From positions 1 through 16,217 of the forward strand of contig WRJP01000026.1 in NCBI GenBank assembly GCA_009778535.1: a stretch of DNA of 16,217 nt. The letters run 5' to 3'. This stretch comes from Propionibacteriaceae bacterium (lineage in GTDB: Bacteria > Actinomycetota > Actinomycetes > Propionibacteriales > Propionibacteriaceae). Of this stretch, positions 7,419-15,744 are shown one piece after another. Under the pieces are notes generated by a model. The model ran no database searches, was not told the DNA's origin, and saw only the letters and a list, made by a program, of their open reading frames with translations. A program made the position numbers and the translations under genes. Numbering within the stretch: position 1 is the stretch's first letter; each line of letters starts with the position of its first letter.

Positions 7419-8600
7419 ATGAAAAGTATACCGGTTGTAGTCCGCGCTGCAATTACGCTCGTTACCTGGCTAGCCGGAGGATACATCCTTCACAAATACG
7501 AATATCTGATTGCTTTTAGTGACATTGACAACATCGTCGGAATGCTTCCACTCGCAATGGTTTTCGTTGGCGCCGCCGGAATAACTGCTCTTTTGTGGAT
7601 GAAACATACAAAGCAGCTGATCCCGGTTTCAACAGCCATGGCCGTGCTCGTAGTCACAGCTGTCGCACTGTTCCCGACAGCGATACGAGGAAATTGGTGG
7701 ATAAACCCCACAACATCAAACCAAGCACAAGCCACACCGGATTTGACAGAATACGCCCCGTTTTCGCAAGGCTCCAAAACTGCAAAGCTCAATGGAGAAT
7801 CCCACTTGCAGTTGACTGATCAGCTTCCACTATTGGACGGAGCTACAGCGCTGTATCCGGTCTATGCAGCTTTTGCGGAAACTGTATACGATCAAGGCGC
7901 TTTCGCACCCGATGTTGTGCGCTGCACAAACACCTTGGGAGCCTATGAAGCAATTATCTCCGGAGCCCGTGACATCATTTTCGTAGCAACCGGCTCCCAG
8001 CAACAAATTGCTGCTGCACAAGCCGCAGGAGCCGATCTGCGGTTTACTCCTATAGGTCGAGAAGCTTTTGTTTTCTTGGTCGGAAAGGAAAATCCTGTCG
8101 AGAACATTACAAACCAGCAGCTTCGCAATATTTATTCAGGTAAAACCGCATATTGGGACACGCTTGGTTGGCGTGAGGGCGGGAAAATCATAGCGTTTCA
8201 ACGTCCCGAAGGTTCTGGAAGCCAAACTGGCCTGCAAGCATTTCTGGCTGGACTTCCGATCCAGGTTCCGCAACCACTTCCTGACGCGAGTTTGATCGGC
8301 ACAAACTCTTTGATGCAGCAGGTATCAGTGCGCTGGCAAGGTGTGCAACCTGCTATCGGCTATTCATACCGGTACTACGCCACAACGATGTACGCCAACC
8401 CAGACGTAAAACTCTTGAAAGTTGACCAAATAGAACCCTCAATAGCCAACATCCAAAACCAAAGCTACCCGTTTACCGGCGATTTCTACGCCGTAACGAA
8501 TGGGGAACCTACCGGCAATACCAAACTCCTGATTGACTGGATACTGTCTCCACAAGGCCAATCATTAATCGAGCAAACCGGATATGTGCCGTTGCAATGA
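7419..8600 (+). CDS. PstS-like phosphate-binding protein with N-terminal membrane helices
   Basis: Of 393 residues, the first 90 hold three hydrophobic spans (about 5-24, 37-58 and 67-88). The rest is an extracytoplasmic PBP-like domain of the phosphate-binding type: DGATALYPVYAAFAE (140-154), SGARDIIFVATGS (181-193), FTPIGREAFVFLVGKENPV (209-227), IAFQRPEGSGSQTG (258-271) and a C-terminal ILSPQGQSLIEQTGYVP. PstS proteins are normally lipoproteins or secreted; here there is no lipobox, and the domain is tethered by several helices. No PstA, PstB or PstC gene is nearby. The inferred role is phosphate (or related anion) capture or sensing rather than classical Pst transport. The ATG at 7419 has only a weak AAGAAG site but is probably translationally coupled to the preceding gene. 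Confidence 0.82.
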   Translation: MKSIPVVVRAAITLVTWLAGGYILHKYEYLIAFSDIDNIVGMLPLAMVFVGAAGITALLWMKHTKQLIPVSTAMAVLVVTAVALFPTAIRGNWWINPTTSNQAQATPDLTEYAPFSQGSKTAKLNGESHLQLTDQLPLLDGATALYPVYAAFAETVYDQGAFAPDVVRCTNTLGAYEAIISGARDIIFVATGSQQQIAAAQAAGADLRFTPIGREAFVFLVGKENPVENITNQQLRNIYSGKTAYWDTLGWREGGKIIAFQRPEGSGSQTGLQAFLAGLPIQVPQPLPDASLIGTNSLMQQVSVRWQGVQPAIGYSYRYYATTMYANPDVKLLKVDQIEPSIANIQNQSYPFTGDFYAVTNGEPTGNTKLLIDWILSPQGQSLIEQTGYVPLQ

Positions 8601-8648
8601 TGGGAACTGCCATTGTCTTCTCAACCAACTCCCCCAGTGGCCTTCATC

Positions 8649-8673
8649 ACGTAGAACTGACGCAGTTCTACGT
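8649..8673. terminator. Perfect hairpin between convergent genes
   Basis: ACGTAGAACT (8649-8658) and AGTTCTACGT (8664-8673) form a perfect 10-bp stem with a GACGC loop. It lies between the PstS-like gene and the convergent oxidoreductase gene and probably ends transcription from one or both sides, although neither flank has a long T-run. Confidence 0.55.
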
Positions 8674-8717
8674 CCTTAGTCCAGATACCAACCTCACTTG
8701 AACCTCAACTAACGCAG

Positions 8718-11591
8718 TTAGGGGAGCAGCCGAGACGCTATAAGTTCAACCAGAGCCAGACCGGTTACACCGGCCAAGTCCTTGGCCTGAGTACGACACG
8801 AGAAGCCGTCTGCCAAAAACAGAGTGCCTGGTTCGGCAGTAGCTAAAGCCGGTAATAGTTGGTCATTTGCAACGGCGACAGAGGTTTCGTAGTGATCTTT
8901 TTCCATACCGAAAATCCCAGCTAGTCCACAGCATCCGGCCAATACGGTCAGTTTCGCTCCAGCCTTGGTCAGCAACTCTAAGTCAGCATCGAAACCAGTC
9001 ACTGATTTTTGGTGACAATGAGGTTGAACAATCGCCGTGACATCGCTCAAATCTGGAGGTGTCCAACCGTTAATACCTGCCGGAGACTCGCCAGTCAACA
9101 ATTCGGCGATAGTGTGCGTGGCAGCGGCGACCTTCGCTGAGCGCGGATCGTCTGGAAGCAAAGCGACCAGGTCAGAGCGCACAACAGCAGTACAGGATGG
9201 TTCTAGCCCTGCTATTGGAATCTGCGCTTCAGCAAAGGGAGCATACACGTCTAACAAACCGCGCAGCCGCTGCTTTGCGACATCCAACTGGCCAGTAGTT
9301 ATCCAAGTCAGCCCGCAACAGGCTGGCCGCGAGGGAATCAGCACCTGGTAACCGGCGTGCTCTAATACTGCAATCGCCGCCTGGGCGACGTGCGGACTGA
9401 AAGCATTGTCAAAAGAATCCACCCAAAGCGCCACCTTTGGCTTATCAGAAATACTCTCGGTTGTAGCTGGACGGCGTGTTGTTGCCGCCGTGCTGCGCTG
9501 GAAGGGATGTGCCGCAAAGCGAGGTACCGAACGCCGCGAATCAATGCCACCGACTGCTAAGACAACCTTTGAGATTAACGGCACCGAGAGCAGGGCATTC
9601 ACCAGCCATGGAGCAATACCGGCCAATCGCGCCCAAGTGGGCAGCTTGCCTAACGAGTAATGGCTTGCTGGACGAAGTTTGCCCCGATAGCGGCGATGTA
9701 GAACCTCCGACTTGTACCTGGCCATGTCCACACCTGCCGGGCACTCGGCCACACATGCCTTACACCCCAGACAAAGGTCAAGTGCCTGGCCTACCTCATT
9801 AGCTGTCCATCCGTGTGCACCGAAAGCTCCAGCAGACAAATCTTGCAGGACTCTAGCCCGGCCTCTAGTCACATGAGTTTCATCGCTAGTGGCGCGAAAA
9901 GACGGACACATGAAACCGCCGGAACCGGCATTATCCCCGCGACAGCGGCCAACACCGACACAGCGATGTACCGCTTTCGTAAAGTCGCCCTCATCTTCTG
10001 AAAAAGCAAATCCGGCACTTGTGCCAATAGGGTGAGCTAACGGGCGTCGTAAATTCTCGTCTAGTGGGCGAGGTGAAACGATAACCCCAGGGTTTAGCAG
10101 ATTTCCAGGGTCGAAAAGCGCCTTAAACCCCTCAAAAAGTCGAATCGCTTGCGGTGAATACATCAACTTAAGCAACTCGCTGCGCGCCCGCCCGTCGCCG
10201 TGCTCACCGGAAAGGGAACCACCATAACGAATCACCAATTCAGCAGCACGCGTTGTAAAAGCCCGCAACTGCTCGCCATCTTTTTCCAACGGAATATCAA
10301 CCCGCACATGGACGCAACCATCACCGAAATGTCCATATGGCACCCCGACGACTCCGAATGTGTCCATCAGAGCGTCGAACTCCCGCAAATATGCCCCGAG
10401 CGCTTCTGGCGGCACCGCAGCATCTTCCCAACCTGGCCATGCCTGGCTCCCCCGCGCAGTACGGCCAGCCAAACCAGCGCCATCAGCCCGCATCCGCCAG
10501 ATAGCCGCAGCTTCGGCTCCCGCAGGCAAAATCCGAACTGTGTCAGCGGCAGCATCGGCAACTAACGCCTCGGCGCGCTCCAACGCTTCCTGCTCATTGT
10601 CGCCGCCGACTTCGATCAGCAGCCAACCCCCACCAGTCGGCATTTCCGGCACGGCAGAACTGCCCCTGCGGCGACGCACCACCTCGATAAGCCTGGCGTC
10701 CATTCCTTCCATAGCCAACGGCCGGTGACCAGCTAGCTGCGGCACATCATCGGCAGCCATATGCATATCCTGATAGCCGAGCAGCACCAGCACCGGCGAA
10801 GGTGAGACCGGCACCAACGCCAAAGTGGCCTCCAAGACGGTAACCAGCGTCCCCTCTGTGCCAACCAATGCCTTGGTCAGATTATGACCGTTTTCGGGCA
10901 GCAAATGTTCCAGGCTGTAGCCACTCACCTGTCGCGAAAATCGACCCAACTCGGTACGAATCACACCGAGGTTACCCAATACTAAGGACTCCAGCCCAGC
11001 TACGTCCGTCAAATCATTTCCGGCAGTGAACCGCTTGCCATGACCATCAAGCACATCCATTTCGACGACATTGTCCGCAGTACGGCCGTAGGCGATGGCA
11101 TGAGGGCCGCAGGCATTGTTGCCAATCATTCCGCCAATACTCGCCCAGGCTTGGGTGGAAGGATCAGGTCCGAAACGCAGTCCGTGTTTCCCCGCTTCGC
11201 GCTGCAAATCAGTCAATATCACCCCGGGTTGGACACGAGCTGTTCGTGCCGTCGGGTCAATGTCCAAAATGTTGTTCAGGTGAACCGAAGTATCAACGAC
11301 GATACCGGCTCCAATAGCATTCCCAGCAACGGAAGTGCCGCCGCCCCGAGTGGTTAGCGGGATGCCAAACTCTCGGGCAGCCCCAGCCGCAACGATCAGA
11401 TCATCCACGTCGAGCGGGTAGACAACCGCCAGCGGGGGCAGCCGGTAGTTGGAAGCATCAGAGGCATATTGCGAACGTCGTAACGAGGTAGTCGAGACTT
11501 CCCCACGAACCCGTTGCCTTAGTTCGCGGACGAGATCCCCGGCCTGTGCGCTGATCGCCACAGGTTGCACCGAATAAACCATTTTGCTCAC
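8718..11591 (-). CDS. FAD-linked, iron-sulfur 2-hydroxyacid dehydrogenase (D-lactate/D-2-hydroxyglutarate dehydrogenase type)
   Basis: The 957-residue protein has four parts in order. An FAD_binding_4 domain (about 45-190, with TRGGGTSVAGNAIG at 81-94) is followed by a flavin oxidase C-terminal domain (about 225-502, with YGHFGDGCVHVR 419-430 and SGEHGDGRARSE 461-472). A ferredoxin-like part has CVGVGRC (544-550), C562 and CLGCKACVAECPAG (607-620). Last come two CCG-type cysteine-rich repeats (PACCG 756-760, GCCGLAG 886-892, with HCHQKS 858-863). This layout is known from YdiJ-like and Dld-type enzymes, which oxidise D-2-hydroxyacids to 2-oxoacids and pass electrons through Fe-S centres to the respiratory chain. 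Length and motifs are complete. A GTG at 11591 or ATG at 11582 could be the start; neither ribosome site is strong. It sits 55 bases after the minus-strand dehydrogenase gene and may share its transcript. The substrate is unknown. Confidence 0.88.
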   Translation of the reverse strand: MSKMVYSVQPVAISAQAGDLVRELRQRVRGEVSTTSLRRSQYASDASNYRLPPLAVVYPLDVDDLIVAAGAAREFGIPLTTRGGGTSVAGNAIGAGIVVDTSVHLNNILDIDPTARTARVQPGVILTDLQREAGKHGLRFGPDPSTQAWASIGGMIGNNACGPHAIAYGRTADNVVEMDVLDGHGKRFTAGNDLTDVAGLESLVLGNLGVIRTELGRFSRQVSGYSLEHLLPENGHNLTKALVGTEGTLVTVLEATLALVPVSPSPVLVLLGYQDMHMAADDVPQLAGHRPLAMEGMDARLIEVVRRRRGSSAVPEMPTGGGWLLIEVGGDNEQEALERAEALVADAAADTVRILPAGAEAAAIWRMRADGAGLAGRTARGSQAWPGWEDAAVPPEALGAYLREFDALMDTFGVVGVPYGHFGDGCVHVRVDIPLEKDGEQLRAFTTRAAELVIRYGGSLSGEHGDGRARSELLKLMYSPQAIRLFEGFKALFDPGNLLNPGVIVSPRPLDENLRRPLAHPIGTSAGFAFSEDEGDFTKAVHRCVGVGRCRGDNAGSGGFMCPSFRATSDETHVTRGRARVLQDLSAGAFGAHGWTANEVGQALDLCLGCKACVAECPAGVDMARYKSEVLHRRYRGKLRPASHYSLGKLPTWARLAGIAPWLVNALLSVPLISKVVLAVGGIDSRRSVPRFAAHPFQRSTAATTRRPATTESISDKPKVALWVDSFDNAFSPHVAQAAIAVLEHAGYQVLIPSRPACCGLTWITTGQLDVAKQRLRGLLDVYAPFAEAQIPIAGLEPSCTAVVRSDLVALLPDDPRSAKVAAATHTIAELLTGESPAGINGWTPPDLSDVTAIVQPHCHQKSVTGFDADLELLTKAGAKLTVLAGCCGLAGIFGMEKDHYETSVAVANDQLLPALATAEPGTLFLADGFSCRTQAKDLAGVTGLALVELIASRLLP

Positions 11592-11646
11592 TAACTCGCA
11601 ATTCGGATAGTTAAAGCTACCAGGGCCACTCCTAATCGGTATGAGT

Positions 11647-12624
11647 TTAAGGACGGATGGCGACCTTTAATCTACCAACACCTGGTTGAGCGGCAGTTCG
11701 ATAGGCGGTCTGAACATCATCAAGATTAAAAACATGCGTGATGTAGTCCTTGGGAAGCGTTGGCGCTGCCAGAACGTAATTCTCGGATTTCGTCAGGTAG
11801 TCGTGCCAGTGCTCATTCACTCCCGAAGCCATCGCTCCAGCAGCTAAGGCTAGACCCTTGCGAAAGGACCTCCGCATTGGGAATACGTAGAAATCTTCCG
11901 GTAAGCCAAAGACAAGCAGTTGTCCCCCGTTTTTGACGACCTCGATTGCGTCAGTCAAGACCTCTTGGCGATGGCCGATTGCGTCTATTACCACATCGGG
12001 TACCGGATGATCGGCGTGCAACTCTTTCGCCCAACGGCGGGGTTCACTATGAACCAAATAGTCAATGCCGAAGGCTGCACGCACATCAGAACGGTCAACC
12101 CGATCAACACCGATCACAGACGCGGCACCTGCTGTAGCTGCTGCATGGCAAAAGAGCAACCCCAGCGGACCAAGCCCCAAGACTGCAACGTTCTTTCCGG
12201 CAACCGACCCCACACGATCTAAGGAGTTGAGTACCGTACACAAGGGTTGAATCATCGTGGCTGAAACATCATCAAGGGCTGGGGAAAGCACATGCGCAAA
12301 CCTGCCATGACCCACCAGATATTCATTCAACCCGCGCGCACCAGGAACGTGGCTAATTACTCTTTGACCTGGGAGAAACTCCGGATTTTGACTGTGCTCA
12401 ACATAGGCCACCAATTCGTGCAACGGCACTCCAGGCTGGCCAGTCGTTGGATTATCGGGATCGACAGTGCCGAGGAATTTGGGAATGTCGCTGCCGCAGA
12501 TCGCGCCAGCAGCAAAGCGCAGCAGTAGCTCTCCGGCCTCAAGATTGTCTGATGTCGGTGCAGGAATCTCCTTACGAGTGAAAGTTCCTGGGGAGTCTTG
12601 TTGGTAAGTCCACATTGATCTCAT
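11647..12624 (-). CDS. Zinc-type medium-chain dehydrogenase (alcohol/polyol dehydrogenase family)
   Basis: This 325-residue MDR-superfamily enzyme has CGSD (43-46) and HE (69-70) at the catalytic zinc sites, and a nucleotide-binding GLGPLG (150-155) followed by GVDRVDR, where Asp174 at the end of the second strand suggests NAD preference. The cysteine cluster of the structural zinc lobe found in many family members is absent. It probably oxidises a secondary hydroxyl to a ketone; the substrate cannot be read from sequence. I chose the ATG at 12624 because AGGAA lies just upstream (12632-12628); a GTG at 12627 and an ATG at 12615 are alternatives. It is divergent from the GntR-type gene and first in a minus-strand unit with the flavin/Fe-S dehydrogenase, which ties both to the catabolic genes on the right. 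Confidence 0.85.
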   Translation of the reverse strand: MRSMWTYQQDSPGTFTRKEIPAPTSDNLEAGELLLRFAAGAICGSDIPKFLGTVDPDNPTTGQPGVPLHELVAYVEHSQNPEFLPGQRVISHVPGARGLNEYLVGHGRFAHVLSPALDDVSATMIQPLCTVLNSLDRVGSVAGKNVAVLGLGPLGLLFCHAAATAGAASVIGVDRVDRSDVRAAFGIDYLVHSEPRRWAKELHADHPVPDVVIDAIGHRQEVLTDAIEVVKNGGQLLVFGLPEDFYVFPMRRSFRKGLALAAGAMASGVNEHWHDYLTKSENYVLAAPTLPKDYITHVFNLDDVQTAYRTAAQPGVGRLKVAIRP

Positions 12625-12681
12625 CACTTCCTAAAAACCCTTTTCAGAGTGCCTTTTTTCGTATAACCTGTCTTTTAATAC

Positions 12682-12711
12682 ATCTTAGAACATATCTTAA
12701 GATAGTCTCAA
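12682..12711 (-). promoter_or_regulatory. Divergent promoter with palindromic operator candidate
   Basis: On the minus strand, TTGAGA (12711-12706) and TAAGAT (12687-12682) are 18 bases apart and fit a sigma-70 type promoter for the dehydrogenase gene. Between them lies the perfect 10-bp palindrome ATCTTAAGAT (12694-12703); a half-copy ATCTTA sits at 12682-12687 over the -10. The placement suits a repressor site for the adjacent GntR-type protein, also close to that gene's own start. The binding specificity is inferred. Confidence 0.5.
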
Positions 12712-12729
12712 TCGGTTTTGGAGGAAGCA

Positions 12730-13389
12730 TTGAATCCAGGAACGACGTTAGGAGTGGCAAAAGATCGTCATGCCTACAACCTGATTCGACAGAAGATCAT
12801 GTCAGGTGAGTTCGGCCCCAATGCTCGATTAACCGCAGCCGAGTTGGCCGGTGATGCTGGAGTGAGCATAGGCCCGGTACGAGAAGCGATCAGACGTCTT
12901 GAAGCCGAAGGTCTGGTGTCGTATCGTCCCAGCGTCGGAGCTACCGTAATTGCCTTGGATCGCGGTGAGCTTTTAGACACTTTACGAACTTTGGCAATAC
13001 TTGAGGGAGCGGCGACTGCGCTAGCAGCACCCTTGCTGACCTGCGAAGATATAGAGCGCTTAGAACAGCATAATGTGGCGATGGAAACCGCCCTTGCTGA
13101 CGGCGACATCGAAGCAGTCAGCAAACACAACCGCGCATTTCATAAGGCGTGTCACTCTCGCTGCCCAAACCTTTGGCTACTTGAGCTGCTTCAAAAGACC
13201 GCCGAACGTACGCACGTTGGCAGAAGGTCATTTTTCCATAACGCCACCAGTCGCCCACATGCCTCCCTCGCCGAACATCGCGAGCTGTTGCAACTCATTC
13301 GTGAATCAGCACCCGCCATCGTTATTGAGGAGACGGTAAGACGTCATAAAGCACGCACCATCGAACGCGCCAAAGCAGAAACCTACTAA
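12730..13389 (+). CDS. GntR-family regulator, FCD subfamily
   Basis: The 219-residue protein has an N-terminal winged helix-turn-helix (about 12-75: AYNLIRQKIMSGEFGPNARL, ELAGDAGVSIGPVREAIRRLEAEGLV). A helical FCD ligand domain (about 80-210) carries His residues typical of its metal site: NRAFHKA H138, EHREL H183 and RRHKART H206. FCD regulators usually repress catabolic operons and release DNA on binding the pathway's acid substrate or an intermediate. I chose the TTG at 12730 because GGAGGA (12720-12725) sits 4 bases upstream; the in-frame TTG at 12718 would overlap that site. Its position between the divergent dehydrogenase and the downstream BKACE operon makes it the likely regulator of both. 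Confidence 0.88.
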   Translation: MNPGTTLGVAKDRHAYNLIRQKIMSGEFGPNARLTAAELAGDAGVSIGPVREAIRRLEAEGLVSYRPSVGATVIALDRGELLDTLRTLAILEGAATALAAPLLTCEDIERLEQHNVAMETALADGDIEAVSKHNRAFHKACHSRCPNLWLLELLQKTAERTHVGRRSFFHNATSRPHASLAEHRELLQLIRESAPAIVIEETVRRHKARTIERAKAETY

Positions 13390-13410
13390 CTGACTCGAAA
13401 ACCAAGACCT

Positions 13411-13420
13411 ACTACGTAGT
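13411..13420. promoter_or_regulatory. Palindrome upstream of the BKACE operon
   Basis: ACTACGTAGT is a perfect 10-bp palindrome in the 82-base gap between the GntR-type and BKACE genes. It could be an operator or a weak stem. Its sequence differs from the palindrome at 12694-12703, so a shared binding protein is not supported. No clear -35/-10 pair is visible beside it. Confidence 0.25.
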
Positions 13421-13471
13421 TATTAACCACCACAATCCAACACAACAGAACAACAAATAAGGGAGAACTCC

Positions 13472-14326
13472 ATGAAACCACTAATCATCACTGCAGCCGA
13501 CCCCCGCCTCCCCGCGGGTCCGAATGAAGTGGAAGACATCATCGCCGAAGCAGAAGGCGCATACAAAGCTGGTGCTGCCATCATCCATCTGCACCTAGTT
13601 TTCAAACCGCTGGAACCAGGAAAATACCTTGAGTTCGACATTGAACGCAGCATTCGGATCATTAAAGAGGTCAGGGAGCGTTGCCCTGGTGCCATCATTC
13701 AGGTGGGCAAGACCACTGCCACTAATTCTTCACGGATGGCGTTAATAGATGCCATTCCTGTCGACATGATGTCTCTCACCTTGTCAGACAACGATAAATA
13801 CGATTCAAGCGGCATCCCTGCGAACCATCGCGATCGCGCCGAATGGGAAGAAATGCTGCAATTCTGCCTCGATCATAATGTCGTCCCAGAATTGGAGATT
13901 TTCCATGCCGGAGCTTCCTGGAATATGCGCTATTTGATCAAGAAAGGCTTCTTGCGCGCTCCTTATTGGGCAAATATCTGCCTTTATCACGAAGGTGGTG
14001 GTTGGGGTCCGCGCACGCACGAGGAGATCGACTACAGAGTCAACCTGCTTCCCGAAGGTAGCAACTGGCATCTGACTGCGTTTATTCATCCCGTCAAGGA
14101 CTACATCGTTGAACCATCGACACCCGATGACCACACTCGACTGCTTACCTACGCAATCCTTAAAGGCGGAAACGTCCGTACTGGACGGGAAGATCGTCCA
14201 GAGTTGAGCCCTGGGGTTCCAGTAGAGAGCAATGCCCAACTGGTGACGATGATCGCCGACATTTCGACTCGCCTTGGCCGACCGATAGCCACACCAGAAC
14301 AAGCGCGACAGATTATGGGTCTCTAA
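13472..14326 (+). CDS. BKACE-family enzyme (beta-keto acid cleavage, formerly DUF849)
   Basis: BKACE enzymes are zinc-dependent TIM barrels that condense a beta-keto acid with acetyl-CoA and split it to acetoacetate and a new acyl-CoA. In this 284-residue protein the zinc motif HxH appears as HLH (39-41), after AYKAGAAIIHLHL, and the conserved late motif VRTGREDRPEL supplies Glu240 and Asp241, matching the zinc and catalytic Glu-Asp pair of the family. Other stretches (ITAADPRLP at the start, QVGKTTATNSSR, EIFHAG 142-147) are divergent from the better known members, so the substrate may differ. The length is normal. The start ATG at 13472 has AAGGGAGA about 6 bases upstream. It is the first enzyme gene after the GntR-type regulator and 39 bases before the FAH-family gene, in an evident operon. 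Confidence 0.82.
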   Translation: MKPLIITAADPRLPAGPNEVEDIIAEAEGAYKAGAAIIHLHLVFKPLEPGKYLEFDIERSIRIIKEVRERCPGAIIQVGKTTATNSSRMALIDAIPVDMMSLTLSDNDKYDSSGIPANHRDRAEWEEMLQFCLDHNVVPELEIFHAGASWNMRYLIKKGFLRAPYWANICLYHEGGGWGPRTHEEIDYRVNLLPEGSNWHLTAFIHPVKDYIVEPSTPDDHTRLLTYAILKGGNVRTGREDRPELSPGVPVESNAQLVTMIADISTRLGRPIATPEQARQIMGL

Positions 14327-14365
14327 CTAAGTTTTGACCGCATATTTGGAAAGGAACCAGGAGAC

Positions 14366-15235
14366 ATGCGATTAGTCACCTTCGAGCATCAAGGTCGTCA
14401 ATCAGTTGGCGTCCTTGTCGACGACCAAGTAGTCGAAATCGGTGACGGACGGCAGTCGATGCTAGACGTGATCGAAGCTGGCGAGAGCGCTATCAGCGAC
14501 ATAAAGGCAATATTGCAGTCTGCGGCACTCAGAATCTCGGTGACAGAAGTTACGCTAATGGCACCGATTCCAAAGCCCATCAGGAATATTTTGTGCGTGG
14601 GACGTAACTACGCTGAACACGTTATCGAAGGTAATCGCAATCATGATCGACCCGACGAAATGCCGCCGACTCCAACATGGTTCACGAAAGCGACGACCAG
14701 TGTTTGTGGACCATATGACGATCTGCTCCTAACCGCCACAGTTTCGCAAAAGTTTGACTGGGAAGCAGAATTGGCCATAGTCATTGGAACTGAGGGGCGA
14801 AATATTGCCGAGCAGGAGGCTATGAACTACGTCCATAGTTTGGCGGTCTTTAACGATGTCTCCGCACGTGACATTCAGCACTCTTACGCCGACCAATGGT
14901 TCAAGGGTAAGAGCGCAGATCGCTCCTCACCGTTTGGGCCCTGGTTAACAGTTCTGGACGATTCGATAGACCCGACGAACCTTGATATCACTTGCAGGGT
15001 AAACGGCATCACAAAGCAGCAGAGCAACACTTCGCTAATGATGTTCGACATACCGTTTCTGATCTGCGACATCAGTCGAGTAATGACGCTGCTGCCCGGA
15101 GACATAATCTCCACCGGCACTCCAAGCGGTGTGGGATCAGGGCGAACACCACGGGAATTCCTCAAAGATGGCGACGTCTTAGAAACCGAGGTCGAAACAC
15201 TTGGCACACTTCGCAATGTGTGCCGCACCACCTAA
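14366..15235 (+). CDS. Fumarylacetoacetate hydrolase (FAH) family enzyme
   Basis: The 289-residue protein has a small N-terminal domain (about 1-65) and the FAH catalytic domain from NILCVGRNYAEHV (74-86). Metal-binding acids are visible as DWEAELAIVIG (E133, E135) and FNDVSARD (D164), with GKSADRSSPFGPW and ISTGTPSGVG (248-257) completing the family signature. Members hydrolyse C-C bonds of acylpyruvates and beta-diketo acids, decarboxylate oxaloacetate-like acids, or hydrate and isomerise dienoic acids; the sequence alone does not say which. The ribosome site is AGGAG/AAAGGAA just upstream of the ATG at 14366. Its place after the BKACE gene suggests it acts on another keto-acid intermediate of the same pathway. 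Confidence 0.9.
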   Translation: MRLVTFEHQGRQSVGVLVDDQVVEIGDGRQSMLDVIEAGESAISDIKAILQSAALRISVTEVTLMAPIPKPIRNILCVGRNYAEHVIEGNRNHDRPDEMPPTPTWFTKATTSVCGPYDDLLLTATVSQKFDWEAELAIVIGTEGRNIAEQEAMNYVHSLAVFNDVSARDIQHSYADQWFKGKSADRSSPFGPWLTVLDDSIDPTNLDITCRVNGITKQQSNTSLMMFDIPFLICDISRVMTLLPGDIISTGTPSGVGSGRTPREFLKDGDVLETEVETLGTLRNVCRTT

Positions 15236-15267
15236 ATACAGTTCGGTGAACTGGAAAGGAGTCTCAC

Positions 15268-15678
15268 ATGACCGAGCAACAAATGAACATATTCGCAGCA
15301 ACGGCACGGTTCGACCACGCGCACATTTTCTGCTCCGACCTTGAGGCAAGCGAACGCTGGTTTTCCGAAGTGCTGGGAGCCGAGGTATATCGCAGACCGA
15401 CCAAACCAGGTCAACCGGTCACAGCAGTCGCAGCAGTGGGTGGTCTCACCTTCTTGCTGCGCCCGCTACGTGACGACGAAGTGCTCCAAGAGGCGATAGG
15501 TCAATACTTCGGCCTTGATCATGTCGGCTTCCTAGTTCCAGATATTATCGCGGCCGTTGCTGATCTAAAATCTCGTGGCGCTAGCGTTACCGACGAACCT
15601 ACGGAACTCAGACCTGGAGTTTGGGTGGCTTTCATCGAAGGTCCAGACCAACTCCGCATCGAAATACTTCAAAAATAG
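15268..15678 (+). CDS. VOC-family (glyoxalase/dioxygenase fold) protein
   Basis: The 136-residue protein has two VOC half-repeats: RFDHAHIFCSDLEASERWFSEVLG (14-37) and LDHVGFLVPDIIAAVADLKSRG (83-104), ending in LRIEILQK. Candidate metal ligands are His17, His85 and Glu132. The fourth expected position, near TFLLRPL at the end of the first half, carries no obvious acid or histidine, so metal binding may be partial. VOC proteins include glyoxalases, epimerases and ring-cleaving enzymes; here I infer an epimerase, isomerase or lyase step in the same pathway. AAGGAG lies 6 bases before the ATG at 15268, and the gap to the FAH-family gene is only 32 bases. Confidence 0.82.
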   Translation: MTEQQMNIFAATARFDHAHIFCSDLEASERWFSEVLGAEVYRRPTKPGQPVTAVAAVGGLTFLLRPLRDDEVLQEAIGQYFGLDHVGFLVPDIIAAVADLKSRGASVTDEPTELRPGVWVAFIEGPDQLRIEILQK

Positions 15679-15744
15679 CAACAACAACGGGCAGGATAGC
15701 TGCCCCCAAAGCCAAATAACTCATACAAGAAAGAGAAGAACGTT

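Noticed and set aside
9037..11357. Several plus-strand frames of 60-120 codons opposite the flavin/Fe-S dehydrogenase gene
   Set aside because: They are antisense to an intact 957-residue protein whose motifs are all in place, and none resembles a known protein.
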